Shown one piece after another: positions 1-8,738 of a stretch of 64,000 bases of DNA. This DNA comes from Pedobacter yulinensis. GTDB lineage: Bacteria > Bacteroidota > Bacteroidia > Sphingobacteriales > Sphingobacteriaceae. The DNA is taken from assembly GCF_003029735.1 (NCBI RefSeq), contig NZ_KZ686268.1:1103769-1167768 (forward strand), given 5' to 3'. Numbering within the stretch: the first letter of the stretch is position 1; every line of letters begins with the position of its first letter. The translations under genes and the position numbers were made by a program. Under the pieces are notes generated by a model that ran no database searches, was not told the DNA's origin, and was given only the letters and a program-made list of their open reading frames with translations.

Positions 1-45
1 TTCAGGGAAGAGCAGGAGTGAAAAATCATACAACAAAGCAGCCGC

Positions 46-78
46 TTTCATAACTTTTATTTCTTAAAAGTTATGAAA
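46..78. terminator. Perfect 13-bp inverted repeat downstream of rlmN
   Basis: The arms TTTCATAACTTTT (46-58) and AAAAGTTATGAAA (66-78) flank a 7-base loop, 20 bases beyond the rlmN stop codon. There is no long T run on the minus strand, so termination is inferred from position and symmetry. The AACTTT/AAAGTT core resembles the palindromes at 12812 and 49694. Confidence 0.45.
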
Positions 79-97
79 ATAATTTGAAGGTTAACAG

Positions 98-1147
98 CTA
101 GTTTTTTTCTTTTACCGCAAGTTGGCCACAGGCGGCATCAATATCTTTGCCACGGCTGCGCCTGATGTTGGTAATAATCCCTTTCGATTTGAGGTGGGCA
201 GAAAAGGCCTCGATCTTGTCACCATCGGCGTTTTTGAAATCGGCAAAAGCAATAGGATTGTATTCGATCAGGTTTACCTTACAAGGAATGTGTTTGCAGA
301 ACCTGGCCAGTTCAGCCGCGTCTTCCAGTTCGTCATTGAAATTATGGAAGACAATGTACTCGTAGGTAACCGGGTTTTTGGTCTTGGCAAAATAATATTT
401 TAATGCGTCGGCAAGTGCAGGCAGCGAATTCTGCTCATTGATCGGCATGATCTCGTTTCGTTTGCTGTCGTTCGCTGCGTGAAGGGAAAGGGCCAGATTG
501 AACTTAACCTGGTCATCGCCAAGTTTCCTGATCATTTTTGCAATGCCGGCTGTTGAAACGGTGATGCGTTTGTAAGACATATTCAGACCGTCAGGTGCCG
601 TAATGCGGTCTATGGACCGCAGCACGTTCGCATAGTTAAGCAAAGGCTCGCCCATGCCCATATAAACGATATTTGTTAGGGGCACATTGTAGTTCTTTTT
701 TGCCTGCTGGTCGATCAAGACGACCTGATCATAGATTTCATCGGCGTTCAGGTTTCGTTTCCGGTCCATGTATCCGGTGGCGCAAAACTTACAGGTCAGG
801 CTGCAGCCCACCTGTGAGCTCACACAAGCAGTCATGCGATCGTCTGCAGGGATCAGTACTCCTTCTACGATATTCGCATCGGCCAGGCGGAATGTACTTT
901 TGATGGTCTGGTCAGCGCTGAACTGAGAATTGTTCACCTCGACCGCATTAATCACACAGGTTTCCTTCAGTTTCTCACGGAGCTCCTTAGACAAATTGCT
1001 CATTTCATCAAAGCTACGCGCTGATTTTTCCCACAGCCACTGATAAACCTGTTTGGCGCGGTAGGCTGGCTGGCTCATGGCCACAAAATGCTGCTGCAGC
1101 TGCTCCAGGTTGAGTGAACGAATGTCTGTCTTTTTTGTGGAAACCAT
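98..1147 (-). CDS. rlmN: 23S rRNA (adenine2503-C2)-methyltransferase RlmN
   Basis: This radical-SAM enzyme methylates C2 of A2503 in 23S rRNA (and A37 of some tRNAs) in the cytosol. The 349-residue protein has the family's usual length. It carries the cluster motif C-x3-C-x2-C (GCSLTCKFC, about residues 115-122) and a C-terminal catalytic cysteine in the DAACGQLA segment (about residue 340). I chose the ATG at 1147; a TTG nine bases upstream would overlap the promoter-like TAATTTTGC. That element ends only about six bases before the ATG, so the leader would be very short. The gene is monocistronic, with a hairpin after the stop and the terminator of the DinB gene upstream. The family assignment is secure. 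Confidence 0.97.
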   Translation of the reverse strand: MVSTKKTDIRSLNLEQLQQHFVAMSQPAYRAKQVYQWLWEKSARSFDEMSNLSKELREKLKETCVINAVEVNNSQFSADQTIKSTFRLADANIVEGVLIPADDRMTACVSSQVGCSLTCKFCATGYMDRKRNLNADEIYDQVVLIDQQAKKNYNVPLTNIVYMGMGEPLLNYANVLRSIDRITAPDGLNMSYKRITVSTAGIAKMIRKLGDDQVKFNLALSLHAANDSKRNEIMPINEQNSLPALADALKYYFAKTKNPVTYEYIVFHNFNDELEDAAELARFCKHIPCKVNLIEYNPIAFADFKNADGDKIEAFSAHLKSKGIITNIRRSRGKDIDAACGQLAVKEKN

Positions 1148-1152
1148 TACCT

Positions 1153-1161
1153 GCAAAATTA
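1153..1161 (-). promoter_or_regulatory. Bacteroidota -7 element of rlmN
   Basis: Read on the minus strand this is TAATTTTGC, matching the Bacteroidota consensus TAnnTTTG. The rlmN ATG lies about six bases downstream, giving a predicted leader of only a few bases. No well-spaced -33 TTTG was found. Confidence 0.45.
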
Positions 1162-1191
1162 CCGAAAATTAACTGCAAACCCAGAACGCCG

Positions 1192-1227
1192 GAAAAAAAT
1201 GATCCCGGGCCGATAAACGGGCCGGGA
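1192..1227 (-). terminator. Terminator of the DinB-family gene
   Basis: An imperfect GC-rich inverted repeat (TCCCGGGC / GGCCGGGA, 1203-1227) is followed on the minus strand by a run of seven T. It lies 45 bases past the stop of the gene ending at 1272 and just upstream of rlmN. Confidence 0.6.
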
Positions 1228-1271
1228 GCAGAAAAGACGGGATGACAATCAGTTAACGGTTTACCGGGGCA

Positions 1272-1769
1272 TTACATACCAGGGTCATCGGCACTCGGGC
1301 CGTAACTTCCCGGTATAGGAATGTCGAGCAGCCTGAGGTACACACCTAATTGTGCACGGTGGTGAACGGTCTGGCAGAATGCATGGCGTATCGTTTCATA
1401 CTTGGTCCAGGTGTTGAAGATCTGGTCGCCGCTGCGCAATGTCCAGGTTCCATTCAGGTCTTCTTCTGTTGCTTTTTCGAGCGTGCTGCGGCCTGAAGTC
1501 AGGCTATCCTCGAACAGTTGCATGAGTGCAGCGTTGTCGGCCACATCTGTTGGCTTCCACGAGTTCTGGTCAAAGTCGATTTCGTCTGTAGTCAGCGCCA
1601 TGGTTATCCATCCGGGCAGCTCGGCTATATGGGTAGACAAATTTTTCAGTTTCATGCTTTTTTCATGCGGTGCCCAATCGAATTTTTCGGCAGGAACCAG
1701 AGCAAGCATTTTGCGGGTCGTCGTTGCTTCATGAGACATCTCGGTCAGCAGCAGGTCAATGATATTCAT
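1272..1769 (-). CDS. DinB-family protein (putative metal-dependent thiol transferase fold)
   Basis: The 165-residue protein has the DinB/YfiT four-helix architecture. Candidate metal-binding histidines sit in its N-terminal helix (MSHEAT), in the second helix (LSTHIAELPGW) and near the C terminus (TVHHRAQLGVYLRLL). Family members include bacillithiol or mycothiol transferases and proteins of unknown function; nothing here fixes the substrate. It lies 88 bases downstream of a WYL-type regulator on the same strand and may be its target or co-transcribed. A terminator-like hairpin follows. The fold is well supported, the activity unknown. Confidence 0.88.
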   Translation of the reverse strand: MNIIDLLLTEMSHEATTTRKMLALVPAEKFDWAPHEKSMKLKNLSTHIAELPGWITMALTTDEIDFDQNSWKPTDVADNAALMQLFEDSLTSGRSTLEKATEEDLNGTWTLRSGDQIFNTWTKYETIRHAFCQTVHHRAQLGVYLRLLDIPIPGSYGPSADDPGM

Positions 1770-1857
1770 GTTTTCTTTGTTGTTTTTGGTGATACAGCAA
1801 AGAAAAATAGGGCTACTGACAACCTTATGTCAGTCAGGATCAGAGGGGACTAAAAAA

Positions 1858-2547
1858 TTAATAGTTTACAGGCAACAGCTTCATATAATCATTGATGTGC
1901 ATGTGGTCGCTGCGGGTAAAATCGAGCTCAAGTGTGCGGATGGCGCGGATGCGTACAAGGCTGAAGTCCCGGTATTCGCGGCGCATGTGGCACCAGGCGA
2001 TCAGGTGCCAGCCAAATGCATAAAAGATAATGCCGATAGGCTCGCACCTGCGGGTACTCTGTTCCTCTTGCCTGTTCGTGTAACAGAGTTCAATGATTTT
2101 TTTTGCAGAAATGGCGGCCTGTAAAACGGAAAGATATTCAAAGCTTAGCTCATAACGGCCTGGCAGCTGCAGCCGTATGTGTTCATTCATGTTTTCAAGG
2201 ACCTCTTTCTGCGAGGCCTTGAGCACGTTCTTTACCTTTGAAAGGGCTTCGCCATAGTGTTTTTTTATAGAGCGGTCGGCAAATCCGTTTACGAGGCTTT
2301 CAACGAGCAGCAGCGCGTTGGCCTCTTCCATATTGAAGGTGATCGGGGGCAGAAAATATCCGCTTGCAATAAAATAGCCTTTATGAGGCTCAAAAGCGAC
2401 CGGCACGCCCTGCTCATTGAGCGCCCGCATATCGCGGTATACTGTGCGGAGGCTCATTCCGAATTTTTCGGCGATCTGCTCGGCAGATGTGTGTTTTCGC
2501 GACTGAAGGTAGGTGAGCAAGCCAAAAAGCCGGTCAATTCGGTTCAT
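1858..2547 (-). CDS. YafY-type HTH / WYL-domain transcriptional regulator
   Basis: The N-terminal 60 residues form an HTH_11 winged helix (SAEQIAEKFGMSLRTVYRD). A linker follows, then a WYL-type sensor half (about residues 130-220) containing GWHLIAWCHMRREYRDFSLV. Proteins of this class bind DNA and sense ligands or nucleic acid through the WYL domain. At 229 residues it is typical of the short YafY branch. It is the first gene of a leftward pair with the DinB-like gene. A TATCTTTA sequence, one base off the Bacteroidota -7 consensus, lies a few bases upstream of the ATG, so the transcript may be near-leaderless. The target is unknown. Confidence 0.9.
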   Translation of the reverse strand: MNRIDRLFGLLTYLQSRKHTSAEQIAEKFGMSLRTVYRDMRALNEQGVPVAFEPHKGYFIASGYFLPPITFNMEEANALLLVESLVNGFADRSIKKHYGEALSKVKNVLKASQKEVLENMNEHIRLQLPGRYELSFEYLSVLQAAISAKKIIELCYTNRQEEQSTRRCEPIGIIFYAFGWHLIAWCHMRREYRDFSLVRIRAIRTLELDFTRSDHMHINDYMKLLPVNY

Positions 2548-2611
2548 GCTTTAAAGATAAGCAAGCGCTTAATTCCTGCCTAATTTTCCTGAGCCAGACT
2601 ACGCCTGTCAG

Positions 2612-2648
2612 ACAAAAAAAGGGATGAGCAGCGTACTGACATCCCTTT
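2612..2648 (-). terminator. Terminator of the glycan-use operon
   Basis: AAAGGGATG (2618-2626) pairs with CATCCCTTT (2640-2648). On the minus strand the stem runs into a T tract. It lies just past the GH30 stop at 2666. Confidence 0.75.
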
Positions 2649-2665
2649 CTTTGTTCGGAAGATCT

Positions 2666-4069
2666 CTACCAGATAAAAGTAGCGGCAGTTCCGGCCGGAA
2701 CGCTGGCCGTAAAATGGCGCCCGCTTTCCTCAGCGGTAAATTGCTGCGTGGCGGTAGCGGTGTTCATTACGATCAATACCGTTTTCCCCGCTGGTGTTCT
2801 GAAGGCCACATTTGGCAGCCCTGGCAGCAGGTCGGAATCGATTCGCTTCGAACCCGGCGGGACAAACTTTGACGCATGGCCAATCACGTACCAGGCCACA
2901 TTGCGGGTGATCGTTTGTCCGTCAATAGTCAGCGCGCCCAGGCAGCTCGTGCAACCGCCTTTGTCGGTATGAGGACCGTAGCTGGCATCGGCAGCAACAT
3001 TCCATTCCAACACGGTACGGCTCCAGTTTCGTGTAGCCCCGATCAGGAGCGTTCCCACATGCCACTTCAGGTCTTCGGCAAAATTCCCCGGTCCGCCGAC
3101 CCACTGCTCTGTGAAATAAATGTGTTTGTCAGGAAAGGCATTGCGCACTTCTGAAAGGGCAGACAACTTGCCGGCGTACAGGTGAAAAGCTGAACCATAG
3201 GTCCATTTGTTTGCTTCCCGATCGCGCAGAACTGTCAGCGGGTAATCGGGCCTGTCGGCATTGTGGTCATAAGCGATGATTTTGGTCCTGATACCGGCTT
3301 TTTTGAAAGCTGGTCCGAGCACACGGATGAAAACAGCCTGGTCTTCAGCCGACATAAACATGCTGGGGTTATTGCCCGGGTGCAGCGGCTCATTTTGCGG
3401 CGTAATGGCATGGATGGTGATGCCGGCCTTTTTCATGCCCTGAATGTACCGAACAAAATAACGCGCGTATGCGGAATAGTACTGTTTCAGCAGGCTTCCG
3501 CCCTTGAAACTCCTGTTGTCTTTCATCCAGGTTGGCGCAGTCCAGGGCGAGCCAAGGATCTTAATTTTCGGGTTAATGGCAACGATCCTTTTCAGCACCG
3601 GAATGAGGTCGGTCTCTTCCTCGCGGAGCGAGAACCTGGCCTGAGTCTCGTCGGTTTGGCCCTCAGGCAGCTCGTTGTAGGTAAAAAGCGAGGCGCTCAA
3701 ATCTGAAGCACCAATGCTGATGCGCAGGTAACTGATGCCAATGCCGGCTGAGGAGAACATCTCGCGCAGCAGGGAATCTTTACGGGCCGCGGGCAAGCGG
3801 TTGATCAGCGTTGCGCTGCCTCCTGTCATGGTGTAGCCAAAACCGTCAATTTCCTGGAATGTTTTGCCTGGATTAATACGAATGGCAGTGCCCCCTGCCG
3901 GGCCCTTGCTCCAGGCCAGGCGAGTTTCCGATGGACTGAGCAGGCTGCTTTTATCGGGAGTAGTGAGGTAGCAGGATACGGGTAATTGCTGTGCGCCGGC
4001 GCTCAACAGGCAAGCCGACAGCACCACCTGCAGCAAAATCGTTTTTAGAGGCGGAAAGGGGAAATACAT
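2666..4069 (-). CDS. Glycoside hydrolase family 30 enzyme (glucosylceramidase / beta-1,6-glucanase type)
   Basis: This exported 467-residue GH30 enzyme has an N-terminal signal peptide ending near residue 27. The TIM barrel starts at the FQEIDGFGYTMTGGSA segment (about 71-86). The acid/base glutamate is E227 in TPQNEP and the nucleophile is E321 in YFTEQW. The C-terminal 60 residues form the usual beta side domain. GH30 retains configuration and cleaves beta-glucosides such as beta-1,6-glucan; the exact substrate cannot be read here. It is the last gene of a leftward locus after SusC and SusD, 52 bases behind susD. I see no type IX C-terminal sorting domain and no lipobox cysteine, so a periplasmic location is likely. 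Confidence 0.93.
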   Translation of the reverse strand: MYFPFPPLKTILLQVVLSACLLSAGAQQLPVSCYLTTPDKSSLLSPSETRLAWSKGPAGGTAIRINPGKTFQEIDGFGYTMTGGSATLINRLPAARKDSLLREMFSSAGIGISYLRISIGASDLSASLFTYNELPEGQTDETQARFSLREEETDLIPVLKRIVAINPKIKILGSPWTAPTWMKDNRSFKGGSLLKQYYSAYARYFVRYIQGMKKAGITIHAITPQNEPLHPGNNPSMFMSAEDQAVFIRVLGPAFKKAGIRTKIIAYDHNADRPDYPLTVLRDREANKWTYGSAFHLYAGKLSALSEVRNAFPDKHIYFTEQWVGGPGNFAEDLKWHVGTLLIGATRNWSRTVLEWNVAADASYGPHTDKGGCTSCLGALTIDGQTITRNVAWYVIGHASKFVPPGSKRIDSDLLPGLPNVAFRTPAGKTVLIVMNTATATQQFTAEESGRHFTASVPAGTAATFIW

Positions 4070-4121
4070 GTTTTTCTTCTTTTATAAGAGACCCCAGAGG
4101 GTCCATATGGGTGTATAATTA

Positions 4122-5540
4122 TCAGCGTGCGTTCGGGTTGCGATCCAGTTCATTTTGCGGAATCGGGAAAAGTAGCTTTTGTGCCGAAACATTGTAATTC
4201 AGGTTATTGCCGCTGCCGTCTTTCTGTGCATTCATGACTTCGATGGCGCGGCCGGTGCGAAGCAGGTCGAACCAGCGGTGTCCTTCGAACGCCAGTTCAA
4301 GCCTTCGCTCCTTTTCAATGGCCAGGCGCATGGAGGCCTGGCTGGCTGCAGGGGTTCCGCCTAAACCGACCCGGCTTCTAACCTGATCTACAAGCGGTTT
4401 GGCCTGTGCCCAGCCGCCTGCCGAAAGTTCATTCACCGCCTCGGCTTTCAGCAAGATGATGTCTGCAAGGCGGATGATGTAGGCGTTCGTTTTGTCGTCA
4501 TTGCGGTATTTGTTGATGTAGGGATAATTGGCTTTCGGCCAATAATTGTCAGACCACCCTTCGCTGGCAGCATTTTTGAAAGTTACGCTCGCATTTTTGC
4601 GCTGCACATCACCTTCGGCATCAAAAGCTGCCACCAGATCATTGGTGGGCGTACAAAATCTTTTCCAGCCGGTGCCCACGATAACGCCCGGCATCCAGTT
4701 ACCCCGGCCGGTAGGCCCGCCATAACCATCATACTGCATTTCCCAGATCGATTCTGAGTTGTTCTTGTTGTTGCCGGAGAACAGGCCGTCAAAACTGCCG
4801 AACAAACTGTAACCGCCGCCAATAACGGCATCAGCGTATTGGTTTACTTTGGCCCAGTCCGGTGCCGGTGCAGACGCATGTACTTTTGCAAGCAGGGCAT
4901 TGACTACACCCTTCGTTACAATACCCTTGTTAGGGGCTGTGCTGCGTACGCTGGCCAATGCAAACTCCAGATCTCTGATGATCTGCGCATACACCTCATT
5001 AACCGGCGATTTTGGCTTTTGCATGTCTTCCAGGCTGGCCGGAGTTTTCAGCACGAGCGGAACAGGCCCCCAAAGCCGTACCAGGTGAAAGTACATGTAG
5101 GCACGAATGGCGCTGGCCTCGCCCAAAATCTGGTTGCGCCGTCCGCCCTGATCCAGGACAGGATCGCTGATGTTTGGTACATTTTCGAGGACTTCATTTG
5201 CATTTTTTATGTTGCTGTACAGAAAACCCCAGTCCCGGCTTACATTACCGTTCGTCGAGTTGGCTGTAAACAGGTCGATCTGGATGTTTGCGGGGTTATC
5301 GCCGCCAGCGTAGGCATTGTCTGCCGTAACGTCGCCGTTGACCATGTAATCCCAGATATGGTAATCGTTATACATGGATCCATATGCCCCTGCGAGCAAT
5401 TTCTCTGCCCCGGCTGCAGTTGTGAATGCAACACCTGGCGTTACCTGGTTAAAGGGTTGTTTATCCAGGAAGTCTTTTTTGCAGCCTCCTGCTGTCGCGA
5501 GGACTAAAGCTGCACCGGATAGATATATTTTCAGTTTCAT
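4122..5540 (-). CDS. SusD/RagB-family outer-membrane glycan-binding lipoprotein
   Basis: SusD-like lipoproteins sit on the cell surface as a lid over the SusC channel and bind oligosaccharides. The 472-residue protein has a lipoprotein signal with C20 in TAGGCKKDF. It has the SusD N-terminal region (FLDKQPFNQVT, then TPGVAF) and the C-terminal motif ERRLELAFEGHRWFDLLRTG, diagnostic of the RagB/SusD fold. It lies 10 bases downstream of the SusC gene and is surely co-transcribed with it. The partner GH30 gene suggests a glucan-type ligand, which is inference. Its length is slightly short for the family but complete. Confidence 0.96.
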   Translation of the reverse strand: MKLKIYLSGAALVLATAGGCKKDFLDKQPFNQVTPGVAFTTAAGAEKLLAGAYGSMYNDYHIWDYMVNGDVTADNAYAGGDNPANIQIDLFTANSTNGNVSRDWGFLYSNIKNANEVLENVPNISDPVLDQGGRRNQILGEASAIRAYMYFHLVRLWGPVPLVLKTPASLEDMQKPKSPVNEVYAQIIRDLEFALASVRSTAPNKGIVTKGVVNALLAKVHASAPAPDWAKVNQYADAVIGGGYSLFGSFDGLFSGNNKNNSESIWEMQYDGYGGPTGRGNWMPGVIVGTGWKRFCTPTNDLVAAFDAEGDVQRKNASVTFKNAASEGWSDNYWPKANYPYINKYRNDDKTNAYIIRLADIILLKAEAVNELSAGGWAQAKPLVDQVRSRVGLGGTPAASQASMRLAIEKERRLELAFEGHRWFDLLRTGRAIEVMNAQKDGSGNNLNYNVSAQKLLFPIPQNELDRNPNAR

Positions 5541-5550
5541 GTGTCAATAA

Positions 5551-8457
5551 TTAAAAGCCAACGTTTACGCCAAAAAGAAAGGTACGTGCCTGCGGGTAAG
5601 TGCCATAGTCAACACCCATCGACGGTCCGTTGGCGCCATACTGGTTAACTTCCGGATCGAGGCCGCTGTACTTCGTGAAAGTGAGCAGGTTGTAGCCTGT
5701 AGCGAACAGCATGAGTTTACGCATGCGCAGGCGGCCGAGTGCGGCCTGCCCAAAGTTATACGACAGGGTGGTCGTTTTCAGGCGCAGGTACGAGGCGTCT
5801 TCAACAAAACGGCTGGATGTAAGGGAGTTTGCAGAAGACTGGGAAAGCGCCCGTGGAATGTCGGTGATCTGCCCTGCGGTTGTCCACCGGTTCAGCACTG
5901 CAGCGCTTTGGTTTTTGCTGTCAAACATGCCTTCCAGATCGATGCGGGAGGCATTAAACAATTGATTTCCCTGTACACCCTGGAAAAAGACATTGAGGCC
6001 CCAGTTACCTAATGTAAAACTGTTGTTCAGGCCATATGTGAATTCGGGCTGGGCCAAGCCTATAAACGTACGGTCTGCCGCGTCAGTGCTCCCATTCCCG
6101 TTCAGGTCGGCATAAAGGGCAGCGCCATTGGCCGGATTTACACCGTTAAAAATATAGCCATAAAAACTGCCGAGTGGTCTGCCAGCCTCAATGCGCACCG
6201 CGGCGTCGCGCTCATAAATTCCTGCGAAGTCAAGCGACTTCTGCGTATTGCCGAGACTGGTCACCTCATTGCGGTTCAGCGAAAAGTTGACATCAGTAGA
6301 CCAGCTGAATTTTTCGCGAACGAAATTTTTTGACGAAAGCACGAACTCGAGCCCCTTATTTTCCATAGATCCCACGTTGTAAGCCTGAACACCGAAACCT
6401 GAAGACGGCGGCAACTGTACGTTGATCAGCAGATCGCTTGTGCGTTTCAGGTAGGCATCTGCAGTAAAGACCAGTCGGTTGTTGAACATGGTCAGGTCCA
6501 GGCCAAGGTTGGTTTGCGTGGTGCGTTCCCATCTCAGGTCTTCATTTGCCGGGTTAGATAGCGTGTAATCGCCCTGGGCCGTGATCTGGTAAAGTTTCAT
6601 GTATGCGTAGTCCCCGATCCCTTCATCATTACCTACCTGCCCCCAGCTCGCACGAACCTTCAGGTCGTCTATGGTCTTGCTGTTTTTCAGGAAATCTTCA
6701 CCCGAGATTCGCCACCCGGCAGAGAAAGATGGGAAGTACCCGAATTTGTTTTTCGAAGAAAACCGAGAGGATCCGTCTGCCCTGAAGTTCGAGCTGAATA
6801 AATAGCGGCTATCCCAGGAGTAGGTGAGCCTGCCCAGGAACGATTGTTTAGACCATTGTGCCTGTTGCGGAATGGTCAGGGCAACCGAGGGTTTAACAGG
6901 AGCGCCCGTAGCCTGGTCCAGGTAACGCGACTCCTGGTGTTCGTAATAGCGGTAGTTGGAGGCCTGCATCGTATAACCGGCCGTCGCAGTGAAGGCGTGT
7001 TTGCCAGAATTTTTTGTGTAATTCAGGATGTTTTCATTCAGCCAGACATTGTCGTAGGTATCGTTTGTGCGGAAGAGCCCGCGCTCCTGCCGGCCATAGG
7101 TGGTCATAAACGGATCAACATAATACCGGTAATGGTTTTTATTCACGTTGCTGCTGATGCTGGACTTAAAGGACAGGTCGCGGGTAAAGTTAAGTTCTGC
7201 CGCAAATGCGCCGACAAAACGCAGGTTACGGGTGTTGTTGTCGTTCCCGAAAGCGAGGGCAACAGGGTTGTCCCAGCCACCGGCATTTGGTACGGTGGTG
7301 TATTGCCCGTTCGGCGCGAAAATGCCGATGGTTGGCGGCGTAGTCAGGGCTGCAAGGATGGTTCCTCCCCGGGAAACGCCTGCGTTGTCACCTACATCGA
7401 CCGAATTGCGTGATGTGAGCGCGGCATTGGCCGAAAGTTTCAGCCATTTGTTCAGGCTCTGCGTGCCGTTGAAGTTAAATGTGTACCTGTCCAGTTTGGC
7501 GGGTGCCACAGTTCCTTTGTCTTGCTGATAGCCTGAAGAGAAATAGTACTGGCCACCCTTGATTCCGCCTGAGAGTGATACCTGGTAACTGTTCTGGGTC
7601 CCGGTACCAAAAGTTTCCTGCTGCCAGTCCGTGTTCAGGTCCCCGCCAAAAGTGGTATAACCAAGCTCCTTCATCAGCGCGATATACTGGTCGCGGTCCA
7701 GGACATCCTGCGTTTGCCAGAGGTTTGAGAAACCACTGAAGGCGTTGAAAGCCACCTGGAGTTTGCCGGCAGTGCCTTTTTTCGTCGTGATCAGCACCAC
7801 ACCGTTTGCGCCGCTTGAACCATAGATCGCAGCTGCTGAGGCATCTTTGAGGATCGTCATCGTTTCGATGTCGTTCGGGTTGAGGAAACTGGCATCACGC
7901 GAGGTAACACCGTCAATGACATACAATGGACTGTTGGACGCGGTGATCGAGGTATTTCCCCGAATGGTGATCGAGATGCCTGAGCCCGGCTTTCCCGACT
8001 GCGATGAAACCTGCACGCCGGCTGCCCGGCCCTGGACCGCCTGCAGTGGATTGGTGATCGGCTGGTTCTCGATGTCTTTTGCAGATACCGAAACCACAGC
8101 GGTGGTCAGGTCCTTACGGGTTTGGGTGCCGTAGCCGATAACCACCACGTCGTTAAGTTGCTGGTTGTCGTTGCCCAGGGTTACGTTGAGCACAGCGCGG
8201 TTGTTCACGGTTTCTTCGGCCGTTACATAACCGATCGAAGTGAAAACCAGGGTCGCATTGCCGGTTGCACGGATACTGAAAGATCCGTCTGCGGTACTGG
8301 CAACACCCTGGGTGCTTCCTTTTACCCTCACGGAAACGCCTGGAATGCCTATTCCTGCTTTGTCTTTTACCTTACCGGTAATGCTTATTTCCTGCGCAAA
8401 GAGCAGGCCCGGCAGACAAATCAGGAAACATACAAATAGCGTAATGTTTCTTCTCAT
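5551..8457 (-). CDS. SusC/RagA-family TonB-linked outer-membrane transporter
   Basis: The 968-residue protein imports oligosaccharides across the outer membrane using TonB energy. A signal peptide (1-21) is followed by a carboxypeptidase-regulatory-like beta domain (about 25-95). Next come the SusC signature LNDVVVIGYGTQ near residues 102-113, a plug domain (about 115-225, with LYVIDGV) and a 22-strand barrel ending in an aromatic residue (GVNVGF). There is no N-terminal STN/FecR-interaction domain, so this is not the anti-sigma-signalling class. Upstream on the minus strand are a plausible promoter (8490-8521) and two copies of a TACG...TACCGTA dyad. The pair with SusD defines a small polysaccharide utilisation locus. 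Confidence 0.97.
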   Translation of the reverse strand: MRRNITLFVCFLICLPGLLFAQEISITGKVKDKAGIGIPGVSVRVKGSTQGVASTADGSFSIRATGNATLVFTSIGYVTAEETVNNRAVLNVTLGNDNQQLNDVVVIGYGTQTRKDLTTAVVSVSAKDIENQPITNPLQAVQGRAAGVQVSSQSGKPGSGISITIRGNTSITASNSPLYVIDGVTSRDASFLNPNDIETMTILKDASAAAIYGSSGANGVVLITTKKGTAGKLQVAFNAFSGFSNLWQTQDVLDRDQYIALMKELGYTTFGGDLNTDWQQETFGTGTQNSYQVSLSGGIKGGQYYFSSGYQQDKGTVAPAKLDRYTFNFNGTQSLNKWLKLSANAALTSRNSVDVGDNAGVSRGGTILAALTTPPTIGIFAPNGQYTTVPNAGGWDNPVALAFGNDNNTRNLRFVGAFAAELNFTRDLSFKSSISSNVNKNHYRYYVDPFMTTYGRQERGLFRTNDTYDNVWLNENILNYTKNSGKHAFTATAGYTMQASNYRYYEHQESRYLDQATGAPVKPSVALTIPQQAQWSKQSFLGRLTYSWDSRYLFSSNFRADGSSRFSSKNKFGYFPSFSAGWRISGEDFLKNSKTIDDLKVRASWGQVGNDEGIGDYAYMKLYQITAQGDYTLSNPANEDLRWERTTQTNLGLDLTMFNNRLVFTADAYLKRTSDLLINVQLPPSSGFGVQAYNVGSMENKGLEFVLSSKNFVREKFSWSTDVNFSLNRNEVTSLGNTQKSLDFAGIYERDAAVRIEAGRPLGSFYGYIFNGVNPANGAALYADLNGNGSTDAADRTFIGLAQPEFTYGLNNSFTLGNWGLNVFFQGVQGNQLFNASRIDLEGMFDSKNQSAAVLNRWTTAGQITDIPRALSQSSANSLTSSRFVEDASYLRLKTTTLSYNFGQAALGRLRMRKLMLFATGYNLLTFTKYSGLDPEVNQYGANGPSMGVDYGTYPQARTFLFGVNVGF

Positions 8458-8489
8458 AAAATTTGCTGTTAATGATTAAAATATGGGAG

Positions 8490-8521
8490 TAAAGTTAGCC
8501 GGACAGGGGGGATAAAAACAA
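8490..8521 (-). promoter_or_regulatory. Probable promoter of the susCD-GH30 operon
   Basis: On the minus strand TTG (8521-8519) and TAACTTTA (8497-8490) are separated by 21 bases. This approximates the Bacteroidota TTTG-N19-21-TAnnTTTG consensus, with one mismatch in the -7 element. The susC ATG is about 30 bases downstream. Confidence 0.5.
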
Positions 8522-8582
8522 GAAAATGGCTGGAAATATTTAATGTAACATATTGATTTTTAGTGGTTTGTATTAGTTTTAA

Positions 8583-8599
8583 TACGGTTCAATACCGTA
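8583..8599. promoter_or_regulatory. Dyad element TACGGT-N5-ACCGTA, copy 1
   Basis: A perfect 6-bp inverted repeat with a 5-base spacer lies about 90 bases upstream of the proposed susC -7 element. A second copy, 12 of 17 identical, lies exactly 90 bases further upstream. The size, symmetry and repetition suggest an operator; the binding protein is unknown. Confidence 0.5.
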
Positions 8600-8672
8600 A
8601 GCTCTGAGGGCGGAACTTGCTGACATTCAAACTTAAATCATAGCTAACCAGATATGACCGGGCTGGTCCCGA

Positions 8673-8689
8673 TACGTTCTGGTACCGTA
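8673..8689. promoter_or_regulatory. Dyad element, copy 2 (imperfect)
   Basis: TACGTTCTGGTACCGTA shares its outer TACG and its complete TACCGTA half with the copy at 8583. It sits between the stop of the membrane sensor gene and susC. It is one arm stronger than the other, as for a weaker operator. Confidence 0.42.
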
Positions 8690-8738
8690 AGAAAAAACAG
8701 CTGATTTTAATGATGTGGGAGCGGCAGGCAACGGGTTT

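Noticed and set aside
4090..4103. Short hairpin between susD and the GH30 gene
   Set aside because: A 5-bp stem without a T tract is too weak to call a terminator or attenuator.
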